Source of the DNA: Firmicutes bacterium CAG:124
GTDB lineage: Bacteria > Bacillota > Clostridia > Oscillospirales > Oscillospiraceae
Direction: 5' to 3'
NCBI GenBank assembly: GCA_000432135.1
Contig: HF990582.1
Coordinates: 38,566 to 52,606, forward strand
Length of the DNA: 14,041 nt
Position 1 is the stretch's first letter. Every line of letters starts with the position of its first letter. The notes under the pieces are model-generated. The model ran no database searches. It worked only from the letters and a program-made list of their open reading frames with translations, and was not told the DNA's origin. Below, in pieces: positions 6,928 to 13,581 of the stretch. The translations under genes and the position numbers were made by a program.

Positions 6928-8223
6928 ATGCGCACGCTGTTATCATTATCTGTTGCGGTTCTTGCGGGTCTGCTGATGACCCGCGTTGCAAAGCCGCTGA
7001 AGCTGCCGTCTGTGACGGCGTATCTGGTCGCGGGTGTTCTGATCGGGCCGTACTGCTTGGGTCTGCTCGGCATTGAGGGCCTTGGCTTCCCGACGCAGGA
7101 ATCCGTAGACAGTCTGTCGCTGATCTCCGAGGTCGCGCTGGGCTTCATCGCATTCTCCATCGGCAGCGAGTTCCGCGTGTCCGAACTGAAGCACACAGGC
7201 AAGCAGGCGTTCGTCATCGGCGTTTTACAGGCGCTGGCCGCGACGTTCCTGGTCGATATCGCGCTGATTGTGATCGCACTGCTTACAAACGGCAGGCTGT
7301 CCATCGCGCAGGCCATCACGCTCGGCGCCATCGCCACGGCAACGGCCCCTGCCGCAACGCTCATGGTCGTGCGGCAGTACAAGGCAAAGGGCCCGCTGGT
7401 CGATCTGCTGCTGCCCATCGTCGCGCTGGACGATGCGGTCGGCCTGATCGTGTTTGCGGTGTCGTTCGGCATCGCAAAGGCGCTCAACACCGGCTCGTTC
7501 GATGTGATCTCCATCGTCGTCGATCCGCTGATCGAGATCGTGTGCTCGCTGGCGCTCGGCGCACTTGGCGGCTGGGTGCTCACGCAGCTGGAAAAGCTGT
7601 TCAACTCCAACACCAACCGTCTGAACATGACCATCGCATTTGTTTTCCTGACCTCGGCGCTGGCCATGGCGGAATTCAAGATCGGCCCTGTGACCATCGG
7701 TTTCTCGTCGCTGCTGACGTGCATGATGCTGGGCACGCTGTTCTGTAACCTCTGCCCGCTGTCGGGTGAGATCATGGAAAAATCCGACCGGTGGACAAGC
7801 CCGCTGTTTGCGGCGTTCTTCGTCATCTCCGGCGCGGGGCTGGATCTGGGCGTGTTCAAGGACGGTATGATCGTTCTCATCGGCGTTGTGTATATTCTGA
7901 CGCGCTCGCTTGGCAAGTATCTCGGCGCGCATTATTCCGCAAAGCTCATGAAATGTGAGCCGCAGATCTGCAAGTATCTCGGCATCACGCTGCTGCCGCA
8001 GGCCGGCGTCGCGCTCGGCATGTGCGTGACGGCGCGCCAGCTCGGCGCGGAGGGTGATCTGATCCGCAACATTACGCTGTTCGCCATTCTGATCTACGAG
8101 CTGGTCGGCCCGCTGCTGACCAAAATGGCCCTGCAGGCCGCAGGCGAGATCCATCCGATGGACGAAGCCGTCCGCAACCGCCGCCAGCACAAGCTGGAAC
8201 AGGCCAACGCGGAAAAGAAATAA
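6928..8223 (+). CDS. cation:proton antiporter, CPA2 (NapA/KefB-like) family
   Basis: 431-residue polytopic inner-membrane protein with about 12 hydrophobic segments and no cytoplasmic TrkA/RCK domain. It exchanges Na+ or K+ for H+. Family marks are LKLPSVTAYLVAGVLIGP in the first helices (24-41), FSIGSEF (76-82), the unwound-helix segment IATATAPAAT (135-144), and VALDDAVGLIVFA (165-177). In that last segment the Asp168-Asp169 pair corresponds to the ion-binding DD of electrogenic members. FFVISGAGLDLG and LPQAGVALGM follow in the second half. The start is the ATG at 6928, with AAGGA at 6916-6920 and a 7-nt spacer; an in-frame ATG at 6913 has no Shine-Dalgarno. It has its own promoter upstream and a hairpin downstream. 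Ion specificity cannot be read from the sequence. Confidence 0.9.
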   Translation: MRTLLSLSVAVLAGLLMTRVAKPLKLPSVTAYLVAGVLIGPYCLGLLGIEGLGFPTQESVDSLSLISEVALGFIAFSIGSEFRVSELKHTGKQAFVIGVLQALAATFLVDIALIVIALLTNGRLSIAQAITLGAIATATAPAATLMVVRQYKAKGPLVDLLLPIVALDDAVGLIVFAVSFGIAKALNTGSFDVISIVVDPLIEIVCSLALGALGGWVLTQLEKLFNSNTNRLNMTIAFVFLTSALAMAEFKIGPVTIGFSSLLTCMMLGTLFCNLCPLSGEIMEKSDRWTSPLFAAFFVISGAGLDLGVFKDGMIVLIGVVYILTRSLGKYLGAHYSAKLMKCEPQICKYLGITLLPQAGVALGMCVTARQLGAEGDLIRNITLFAILIYELVGPLLTKMALQAAGEIHPMDEAVRNRRQHKLEQANAEKK

Positions 8224-8235
8224 TACGCAGGCACA

Positions 8236-8269
8236 AAAGCAGCCCCGGCCGCATGGCCGAGGCTGCTTT
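8236..8269. terminator. intrinsic terminator between the antiporter and fucU, probably bidirectional
   Basis: The stem GCAGCC-C-CGGCC (8239-8250) pairs with GGCCG-A-GGCTGC (8255-8266) around a GCAT loop, with one C/A mismatch. The plus strand has only TTT after it. The minus strand has TTTT (8238-8235), so it fits best as the end of fucU while also able to end the antiporter transcript. Confidence 0.75.
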
Positions 8270-8280
8270 GCGCAGGTTGC

Positions 8281-8727
8281 TTATTTAATAACGCCCTTCT
8301 GCAAAATCACGTTGGCGTAGATGGCAGTTTCGCCGGACTGGAGGATGCAGTAGGTCTTGCGGGCCTCGTCGTAGAATTCGAAGCGCTCGTAGCTGCCGAA
8401 GGCAGCTTCGCCGCGCGCGTCGTATTTGGCGACGATCTTTTTATATTCGTCCCAGATGGGGATCTCCATGCCCCTGTCCTTCTCGGCGACCTGCATGATC
8501 ATGACAGGGTGCTCGACATACTCGTCAAGCGGGATGACCTGCAAGATCGCGTCGAGCAGCTCGGGCACGCCATGGCCGTCGGCACGGAGGAAGACGCAAT
8601 TGTTGGGCTTGGCCATGGATGCGCCGGGGAAATTGCCGTCGCCGATGCAGATGCGGTCGCCGTGGCCCATTTCGGCCAATACCTTCAGAAGCTCCGGGGA
8701 AAGGATGGGCGGGATGTTTTTCAGCAT
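8281..8727 (-). CDS. fucU: L-fucose mutarotase (FucU/RbsD family)
   Basis: 148 residues, the usual size for FucU. The family interconverts alpha and beta anomers of L-fucose, and in RbsD of D-ribose, in the cytoplasm. The N-terminus MLKNIPPILSPELLKVL with EMGHGDRICIGDGNFPGAS (19-37) matches FucU, including the His of GHGD. The C-terminal segment ending with a conserved-type Tyr in AIYANVILQKGVI completes the fold. FucU is preferred over RbsD because of overall similarity at the N-terminus and because an L-fuculose-phosphate-type aldolase is divergent from it. AGGAGG lies 10 nt before the ATG. I did not find a convincing -10/-35 pair for it in the 99-bp divergent region. Confidence 0.9.
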   Translation of the reverse strand: MLKNIPPILSPELLKVLAEMGHGDRICIGDGNFPGASMAKPNNCVFLRADGHGVPELLDAILQVIPLDEYVEHPVMIMQVAEKDRGMEIPIWDEYKKIVAKYDARGEAAFGSYERFEFYDEARKTYCILQSGETAIYANVILQKGVIK

Positions 8728-8761
8728 GGTTCAAATACCTCCTGTTTGATCGGGCCGCCCG

Positions 8762-8790
8762 TTGACTTCGGGCAGCAAAGACAATAAAAT
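8762..8790 (+). promoter_or_regulatory. sigma-70-type promoter of the aldolase gene, with -35 box inside an inverted repeat
   Basis: TTGACT (8762-8767) and TAAAAT (8785-8790) are separated by 17 bp. The -35 hexamer forms the loop of the inverted repeat GCCCG (8757-8761)/CGGGC (8769-8773), which may be a regulator site. The predicted start falls in the palindrome that follows. Confidence 0.75.
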
Positions 8791-8802
8791 ATGCATATGC
8801 AT
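8791..8802. promoter_or_regulatory. 12-bp perfect palindrome at the predicted aldolase transcription start (candidate operator)
   Basis: ATGCATATGCAT is self-complementary, abuts the -10 box of the aldolase promoter and lies in the fucU/aldolase divergent region. The role as an operator is an inference from position and symmetry; no regulator gene is adjacent. Confidence 0.4.
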
Positions 8803-8826
8803 TTTTTGATTTTAGGAGACACTGCA

Positions 8827-9390
8827 ATGGATTACGCACAGCAGCTTGCATTTTTCGCAGACATTCTGGAGCAGAAGCGCCTCGTGACCGCGCTGGAGGG
8901 CAACGCCTCCATCATAGACCGGGAAACCGGATTGACGTATATCACACCGTCCGGCCGGATGAAGCTGCTGCTTCAGAGGGAGGATATCAGCGTCATGGAC
9001 GAAAGCGGCGCGCAGATCGGCGGGCGCGGGAAGCGGTCGAGCGAGTATCTGCTGCACGAGGCCGTCTACCGGGCGAGGCCGGATGTGAACGCCGTCGTGC
9101 ACTGCCACTGCCCGTATCTGACGGCGTATGCGCTGCGGTACCGGGACTTTATCGTCCCGGAGGACTGCTCGCTGCACGTTGTATTTCAGCGGTTCGTGTG
9201 CCTGCCCTACGGCAAAAACGGGACGCACGAGATCCACAAGGGCATCGAGGCCGCGCTGGCGCACAGCCCGCTCTGCCTGCTCGGCGGACACGGCGTTGTA
9301 TGTGTGAGCGCTTCCATGGAAAGCTGCATCGGTCTGCTGGAAGCGGCGGAAGGGCTGGCGAAGACGCTGTGGGTGGCGAAGCAGATTTAA
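8827..9390 (+). CDS. fucA: class II aldolase, L-fuculose-1-phosphate aldolase-like
   Basis: 187 residues; zinc-dependent cleavage of L-fuculose-1-phosphate into dihydroxyacetone phosphate and L-lactaldehyde is the likely reaction. With the start at the ATG at 8827, the key residues fall on the E. coli FucA numbers: Glu73 in SSEYLLHEA, His92 and His94 in VVHCHCPY, and His155 in LLGGHGVV. Other marks are TALEGNASII (21-30) and TPSG (40-43). AGGAG stands 8 nt before this ATG; an in-frame ATG at 8791 lies at the predicted transcript start and has no Shine-Dalgarno. The protein is shorter than E. coli FucA (about 215) at the C-terminus, so a related substrate such as L-rhamnulose or 5-deoxyribulose phosphate is possible. 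It is divergent from fucU and convergent with the FGGY kinase. Confidence 0.85.
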   Translation: MDYAQQLAFFADILEQKRLVTALEGNASIIDRETGLTYITPSGRMKLLLQREDISVMDESGAQIGGRGKRSSEYLLHEAVYRARPDVNAVVHCHCPYLTAYALRYRDFIVPEDCSLHVVFQRFVCLPYGKNGTHEIHKGIEAALAHSPLCLLGGHGVVCVSASMESCIGLLEAAEGLAKTLWVAKQI

Positions 9391-9417
9391 AATTCTCCGC
9401 TTAGAAAAACGCTGTCC

Positions 9418-9521
9418 TGTAGGGGCCAACGACTCTGTCGGCCCCAAAATGTTGCGAATTCGCCGTGGATTACAGAAAAAGCACTGTGTTCTGCGGGCGG
9501 ACAGAGTCGTCCGCCCCTACA
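9418..9521. repeat. 104-bp imperfect inverted-repeat element (extragenic, MITE- or REP-like)
   Basis: The left arm 9418-9445 (beginning TGTAGGGGCCAACGACTC) and the reverse complement of the right arm 9494-9521 agree at 24 of 28 positions. Each arm also folds on itself: GGGGCC/GGCCCC on the left, GGGCGGAC/GTCCGCCC on the right. The mid part (9446-9493) is unrelated filler. It lies between the convergent aldolase and kinase genes and may serve as their transcription end. No transposase is linked to it. Confidence 0.75.
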
Positions 9522-9532
9522 ACGAAGTGGTG

Positions 9533-11023
9533 TCACGCTCTGGTGTGGAACGCCTCCTTGAGGCTGGGATAGAGCATGGCGTAGCGTTTTTTGGTGAGGG
9601 CGTAGGCTTCCTGAACCGCCTGGTCGGGTTCAATGTCGCCGCTCATGCGGATGTGGCTGCACGCCTCGGGCAGATTCCCGAACAGGCCGATGGCAACGCC
9701 TGCGGCTGCCGCCGCGCCAAGGCTCGTGGCGCTGTCGGAGAACGTCGATACATCGTGGAGCGTCACATTGCACACATCGGCAAGGATCTGCTTCCAGAGC
9801 TTCGACTTGGCCCCGCCGCCGATGATGCGCAGCTCCTCGATCTGCTGCTTTTCGCGCATGACGTCCAGGATCTGGCTCAGGCCGCAGGCCGTGCCCTCCA
9901 GAACGGCGCGGAGGAAATGCTCCCGCTTGTGCGTGGTGTTCATACCGAAGAAAACGCCCTGCGCCTGCGCGTCGAAGACGGGAGAGCGCTCGCCCTCCAG
10001 ATACGGCAGGTAGATAAGGCCGCCCGCGCCTGCCGGAGCGGTCGCCGCAGCGGAATCAAACGCACGCGCGGAGGCGACCTCGAACAGGTCCATGGCCCAT
10101 GAGACAGAGCGTCCGGCGCACTGCTCGGTGCCGAAGACGTTGCAGCCGTGGCCGTCGAGCGCGTAAATATGGAATACGCGGTGCTGCGGGTCGATGAACG
10201 GCGCGTCCATCTGACCGGCGATCCATGCGGTGGTTCCGAGGCTGAGATAGAAATCGCCCGGCTTTGCCACGCCTGCGCCGACATTGGCGCAGGCCCCGTC
10301 TCCGCCGCCGACGGACACGGGAATTCCCGCACGCAGACCGAGGCAGCCCGCCGCTTCCTCCGACAACCGGCCCGCGATCTCGCAGCTGGTGTGGATCTGC
10401 GGGAATTTATCCAGATCGACGCCCACGTTATGGAACATCTCCGTATCGTACTGCCGCGTTTCCAGATTCATGAGCAGCCCGTGGGACGCGTCGGACATAT
10501 CGGTCGTCTCCATGTGGCCCGTGAGGCGGTAGACAAGATAATCCTTCGACTGCAGGATGCGGTATGTACGGGCGTAGAGCCCCGGCTCGTTCTCCTTCAG
10601 CCAGAGCGTCTTGCAGAGGGTGGATGCGGGCGAAAGGACGTTGCCGCAGATCTCATAGAAATAATCCCGGCCAAATCTGGCGCGCAGGGCGTTGGAAATG
10701 GCCAGCGCGCGGGTATCGGCGTGGATCATGGCGGGGCGCAGCGTCTGCCCGTCCTTGTCCATGGGCAGGCAGCCGAGCATATGGCCGGAAACGCCGATGG
10801 CGTCGACACGCTTGACGTATTCGGGCGCAAGCTCCCGCAGCATCATCATGGCGCGCACGGCGCTCATCCACCAGTCGGCGGCCTCCTGTTCGCAGCCGCC
10901 GTTCGGGTAGTGGTGCGTGGGATAGGATGTTGTGACGTTGCGGATAATATTGAGATTTTCATCGACCAGCGAGGCCTTCAGGCCGCTGGTTCCGATATCG
11001 AATGCCAGTAGTGTGCTGTGCAA
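9533..11023 (-). CDS. FGGY-family carbohydrate kinase (xylulokinase/L-fuculokinase-like)
   Basis: 496 residues, full length for the family; it phosphorylates a ketose with ATP. Visible marks: AFDIGTSGLKASL at the N-terminus (7-19), GVSGHMLG (77-84), HADTRA (101-106), SVGGGDGACANVGAGV (237-252) with the catalytic-base candidate Asp242, SLGTTAW (261-267), YLEGERSPVFD (341-351), and the adenosine-site motif GGGAKSKLWKQILADV (402-417). The sequence is closest in style to xylulokinase. Beside FucU and a FucA-like aldolase the physiological substrate is more likely L-fuculose or a related deoxyketose. The start codon is TTG (11021-11023), with GGAG about 10 nt upstream and no better ATG nearby. Its own promoter lies at 11082-11109. 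Family certain; substrate inferred. Confidence 0.9.
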   Translation of the reverse strand: MHSTLLAFDIGTSGLKASLVDENLNIIRNVTTSYPTHHYPNGGCEQEAADWWMSAVRAMMMLRELAPEYVKRVDAIGVSGHMLGCLPMDKDGQTLRPAMIHADTRALAISNALRARFGRDYFYEICGNVLSPASTLCKTLWLKENEPGLYARTYRILQSKDYLVYRLTGHMETTDMSDASHGLLMNLETRQYDTEMFHNVGVDLDKFPQIHTSCEIAGRLSEEAAGCLGLRAGIPVSVGGGDGACANVGAGVAKPGDFYLSLGTTAWIAGQMDAPFIDPQHRVFHIYALDGHGCNVFGTEQCAGRSVSWAMDLFEVASARAFDSAAATAPAGAGGLIYLPYLEGERSPVFDAQAQGVFFGMNTTHKREHFLRAVLEGTACGLSQILDVMREKQQIEELRIIGGGAKSKLWKQILADVCNVTLHDVSTFSDSATSLGAAAAAGVAIGLFGNLPEACSHIRMSGDIEPDQAVQEAYALTKKRYAMLYPSLKEAFHTRA

Positions 11024-11080
11024 ATTGAATCACTCCATGTTCGGGATACCGGATAGGCTCCGGTGGGGAATGCCCTGTTT

Positions 11081-11109
11081 TATTGTACAATATCCCGCAG
11101 GAAAAGCAA
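11081..11109 (-). promoter_or_regulatory. promoter of the FGGY kinase with an overlapping 12-bp palindrome
   Basis: On the minus strand, TTGCTT (11104-11109) and TACAAT (11082-11087) are separated by 16 bp. The -10 box lies inside the perfect palindrome TATTGTACAATA (11081-11092), a position where a repressor would block polymerase. The 5' leader would be about 50 nt. Confidence 0.6.
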
Positions 11110-11388
11110 AGCACTATTTTACGAAATGACCAAAAAAGACTGATACGAAACGCGTTCCTTACAAGGCGCATCCGTGTTTTTTGCGTTCTGACAGACGCTT
11201 CATCCTGCGCAGAACCGGCCCGGCATCGATCCCCCGGCGCTTCATCGCCCGGAATATTTCGGGGAACCGTCACGAAAACAGAAAATGCAACCTGCAGTTT
11301 ACAGTTAGAACGTGCAAAATGGTGGTATTTCGCAGCATGAATCAGTATCATGAAGGAACACTGGAATTCCAAAACGGAGGGTATCAGC
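11110..11388. other. gene-less stretch, nothing definite seen
   Basis: Apart from short hairpins (for example around 11220-11265) I see no coding pattern, RNA family or repeat that I can support. It separates the kinase promoter from a possible small membrane-peptide gene; GGAGG at 11377-11381 is that peptide's ribosome-binding site. I could not identify a good sigma-70 promoter for the peptide in this stretch. Confidence 0.4.
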
Positions 11389-11535
11389 ATGACATCAGGC
11401 GGTATGCTTGCCATACTTTTCTACGTGGTACTGTATAACCGTATGATGGCGTATGTGGAAAGCCGCGCATACATGGGAACGTCAACACAGATAAAGGGCG
11501 CGTTTGTTGTGACGTTCAGAAAGGAAACGGCGTAA
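11389..11535 (+). CDS. possible 48-residue single-pass membrane peptide, hypothetical
   Basis: The ORF begins MTSGGMLAILFYVVLYNRMM and ends KETA. A strong GGAGG stands 8 nt before the ATG at 11389, which is the main reason to call it. A hydrophobic stretch (about residues 5-15) followed by a basic/polar tail (STQIKGAFVVTFRK) fits a small membrane-associated peptide. I recognise no family. It is convergent with the nucleotidyltransferase gene, and a hairpin follows 64 nt after its stop. It may be non-coding. Confidence 0.4.
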   Translation: MTSGGMLAILFYVVLYNRMMAYVESRAYMGTSTQIKGAFVVTFRKETA

Positions 11536-11598
11536 CCGCAGGTCATATACCCGAAGCCGCCGGTTCCCGGCATCCTTCCGGAACACAGGCTGAAATAC

Positions 11599-11630
11599 GC
11601 ACCCGGCCAGCAATTGTGCTGACCGGGTGC
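11599..11630. terminator. strong hairpin between convergent genes, probable terminator
   Basis: GCACCCGG/CCGGGTGC, plus an inner CAGCA/TGCTG around ATTG (11599-11630), gives a 13-bp stem with one mismatch. U-tracts are weak on both sides (TTGACGTTG on plus, GTATTTC on minus). It can end the nucleotidyltransferase mRNA (stop at 11685) and any small-peptide mRNA. Confidence 0.55.
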
Positions 11631-11684
11631 TTGACGTTGTGTATTGTTATAAGGGTCATTGATATGCGCACAGGAAGCTGTTCG

Positions 11685-12599
11685 TCATGTCCAAAGCGCC
11701 TGCGTATAAATGCCCTCCGTCTTCATCCTCGCCACAGCCTCCCGGACCGAATCCAGATCCTCGCGGTAGGTCACGCCGTACCACGCTTCTTCGCACGGCA
11801 GCACCTGCACGCTTGCAGACTTGTCCGCCAATTGTGCGTTCACCACAAACGGCAGGAAATATTCACACTTGAGCGGATTGGCCGGAATGGCGTCGTTCAA
11901 AAACGCCCCCATACGGTTCCAGAGCTCATCCAGCACGCGCGCCGAGAATCCCCAGAGGTTCATCGACACAATTGTATCGCCCGCCAGCGGGAAGAACTGT
12001 ACGCCATCCTCAGTATATTCGGCATCCGCGCCCTTTTTGTAGATCTTCGTGCGCTCTGTCACGCCGGTCAGCATCCCGTTTTCGATCTCACACACGCCGC
12101 GGGCCACGGAACCGAACTCCGTCACCGTGTTTTTCAGGCGGTAGCCAACCATGGCGTACTTGCTCGCGTCGGTCTGCGCCTCCAGAAAGCTGTAAATCTC
12201 CGAAAAGGCCGTACGGCCATAGAAATCGTCCGCGTTGATGACGGCAAACGGTCCGTTTACCGTACCCCTGCAGCAGGCCAGCGCGTGACCGGTCCCCCAC
12301 GGCTTCGTCCGTCCTTTCGGAATTTCAATGCCCTCCGGCAGACGGTCAAGGTCCTGATATACATAAGACACATGGAAATACCGCTCCATGCGGTCGCCAA
12401 TGCACGCCCGGAATTCTGCTTCCATCTCGCGCTTGATGATAAACACAACGTCGCGGAACCCCGCACGCCAGCTATCAAACAGAGAAAAATCGATTATGAT
12501 ATGCCCCTCCGGATCGACCGGTTCAATCTGCTTGAGGCCGCCAAAGCGGCTGCCCATGCCCGCAGCCATGATCACAAGGGCCGGCTTCTGTTTGTCCAT
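11685..12599 (-). CDS. nucleotidyltransferase of the sugar-phosphate nucleotidylyltransferase type
   Basis: 304 residues. The N-terminal signature AAGMGSRFGGLKQ (12-24) is the GxGxRxGxxK nucleotide-binding loop of this family. GTGHAL (101-106) and the metal-binding NADDFYG (121-127) follow, so the enzyme should transfer an NMP from an NTP to a phosphorylated substrate. The rest of the chain has a family-like FPLAGDTIVSMNLWGF segment (about 202-217). The substrate is unknown: it lacks close resemblance to RfbA or GalU in the parts I can compare, and no polysaccharide genes flank it. The start at 12597-12599 follows AGGAGG with a 7-nt spacer. It appears monocistronic, with its own promoter and a hairpin downstream. 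Confidence 0.85.
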   Translation of the reverse strand: MDKQKPALVIMAAGMGSRFGGLKQIEPVDPEGHIIIDFSLFDSWRAGFRDVVFIIKREMEAEFRACIGDRMERYFHVSYVYQDLDRLPEGIEIPKGRTKPWGTGHALACCRGTVNGPFAVINADDFYGRTAFSEIYSFLEAQTDASKYAMVGYRLKNTVTEFGSVARGVCEIENGMLTGVTERTKIYKKGADAEYTEDGVQFFPLAGDTIVSMNLWGFSARVLDELWNRMGAFLNDAIPANPLKCEYFLPFVVNAQLADKSASVQVLPCEEAWYGVTYREDLDSVREAVARMKTEGIYTQALWT

Positions 12600-12628
12600 T
12601 TTCCTGCCTCCTATTTCGGGTTATCTCT

Positions 12629-12657
12629 ATCTTATCCATCCCGTTCCTATAAGGCAA
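12629..12657 (-). promoter_or_regulatory. probable promoter of the nucleotidyltransferase gene
   Basis: On the minus strand, TTGCCT (12652-12657) lies 17 bp before TAAGAT (12629-12634). Reasonable but not strong consensus match; the leader would be about 25 nt. Confidence 0.5.
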
Positions 12658-12885
12658 TCCTTTTTGTCGTTTTGTGCACTATTTGATAAATTTCATGGAG
12701 CATTTGAAAAAGAGGCTGTGGGTTTAAGCAGAATATGTTAAAATGATCGCACTCCTGCGAAACGCTTCTCTGCACCCTGTATGCGCACGCCGCCCGGCTC
12801 CGGCATGACCGCACCGCAGGCTGCAGCCCGGATGCTCACAGCGGCGTGTATGATCTGAACACTATGGATCAACTGCCAAATTAGA
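12658..12885. other. gene-less stretch with a possible plus-strand gene remnant
   Basis: No intact gene. One plus-strand frame is open from 12747 to a TAG at 12882-12884 and ends with GVYDLNTMDQLPN. That reads like a protein C-terminus, but it has no start codon or ribosome-binding site of its own. It may be the tail of a deleted gene or chance. Nothing else is seen. Confidence 0.25.
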
Positions 12886-12924
12886 AAAACAAAATCGCAA
12901 TCCAGCGTCAGCGATTGCGATTTT
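12886..12924 (-). terminator. strong intrinsic terminator (minus strand)
   Basis: A perfect 12-bp stem AAAATCGCAATC (12891-12902)/GATTGCGATTTT (12913-12924) has a 10-nt loop. Reading on the minus strand it is followed by GTTTTTC (12890-12884). It is the outermost stop for transcripts coming from the small ORF at 13077-13283. Confidence 0.75.
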
Positions 12925-12974
12925 GGGAGGAGCTGCGACAAAATGAGTGAGAAGTGACTTTTCATGCGAAGCAT

Positions 12975-13011
12975 AAAAAGTCGCTGCGAACGATATGCAG
13001 TCCGCAGCGAC
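12975..13011 (-). terminator. intrinsic terminator of the 68-residue ORF transcript
   Basis: GTCGCTGCG (12980-12988) pairs perfectly with CGCAGCGAC (13003-13011) around a 14-nt loop. On the minus strand TTTTT follows immediately (12979-12975). A further small hairpin, ATGC/GCAT around TTC, comes next. Confidence 0.75.
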
Positions 13012-13064
13012 GTGTGTTTTCACTACACTATAGATGAACACACATCTTGTCGGAGTGACTCCGA
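13012..13064. repeat. two further inverted repeats next to the terminator
   Basis: GTGTGTT (13012-13018) pairs with AACACAC (13037-13043), and TCGGAGT (13050-13056) with ACTCCGA (13058-13064) around a single G. Together with 12891-12924 and 12975-13011 they make a chain of hairpins downstream of the small ORF. A common structured 3' region or a repeat family is possible. Confidence 0.5.
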
Positions 13065-13076
13065 TCAACTACAAAA

Positions 13077-13283
13077 TCAAGCACGCTTCTGTAAAAATGT
13101 TTTCTCTGCCATATGGATCACGAAGTCGCGTTCGTCCGGATCGGCTTTTGCGAAGTCGATCTGATACCGCTGACAGGTCTTGCGGAAGTAGACAACGTAA
13201 GCCAGATCTTCTTTCATTGGAGGTGCGACATAACCGTTCGGCGCAGCAAGCGCGTCCAGCTCCAGATATTTTTCATTCTGCAT
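13077..13283 (-). CDS. 68-residue conserved-looking small protein, function unknown
   Basis: The protein begins MQNEKYLELDALAAPNGYV and contains CQRYQIDFAKADPDERDFV in its second half. It has a regular charged helical look with no membrane segment. GAGG stands 8 nt before the ATG at 13281-13283. The start lies inside the last codons of the upstream acetyltransferase-like frame, which ends at 13273, so the two were probably a translationally coupled pair before the upstream gene decayed. A strong terminator lies 66 nt after the stop. I do not recognise a named family. The protein-like composition and good initiation site support it as real. Confidence 0.65.
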   Translation of the reverse strand: MQNEKYLELDALAAPNGYVAPPMKEDLAYVVYFRKTCQRYQIDFAKADPDERDFVIHMAEKTFLQKRA

Positions 13284-13581
13284 CTGTCAGACCTCTTTCA
13301 GGTATGGAATGCGAAGTCCTGAAGACCAGCAACACTGCACCGATACTGGCGTGCTTTCTCGACCGAGACATCGTCGGATTTCCGCTGGGTGCGCTCTCCA
13401 TATACTCCATATAAACCAGTACGCCGTCCAGCATATCTCAGTAAGCAGCAAATCCAACCAGTTCCTTGGTCGCTTCCAGAATGAAGACCGAAAGGTTCGC
13501 ACTTGCATGGCTTTCGATAATGTAATAGCAAGGTGGCTTAACGGCTGCTCCTTCATTTTCTGATTTATTATACCGCAGCTC
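13273..13581 (-). pseudogene. remnant of a GNAT-like acetyltransferase gene, with internal stop
   Basis: In a frame different from the long ORF that covers it, the minus strand reads a protein-like stretch: VKPPCYYIIESHASANLSVF, then ILEATKELVGFAAY, a TGA stop at 13440-13438, and DMLDGVLVYMEYMESAPSGN followed by PTMSRSRKHASIGAVLLVF. The pattern LVGFA.YD..D..LVYM.Y.ESAP, then a basic stretch and IGAVL, resembles the beta4-beta5/acetyl-CoA-loop region of small GNAT proteins. The N-terminus is missing and the C-terminus after GAVLLVF appears truncated. This frame runs into the start of the 68-residue ORF. The GNAT assignment is from pattern memory and is tentative; the interrupted coding frame is seen directly. 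Confidence 0.5.

Noticed and set aside
6840..8190. Long minus-strand frames opposite the antiporter
   Set aside because: Composition-driven shadows of a GC-rich membrane-protein gene, with no motifs and no initiation sites.
9418..9521. Insertion sequence with a transposase
   Set aside because: Only 104 bp with inverted arms and no coding capacity; treated as a non-autonomous extragenic repeat.
10959..11414. 151-codon minus-strand frame spanning the kinase start and promoter
   Set aside because: It overlaps the kinase coding region in another frame, has no protein-like motif and crosses the kinase promoter.
12886..13064. CRISPR array or tRNA cluster
   Set aside because: The repeated stems differ in sequence and spacing, and no regular repeat-spacer pattern or tRNA cloverleaf was seen.
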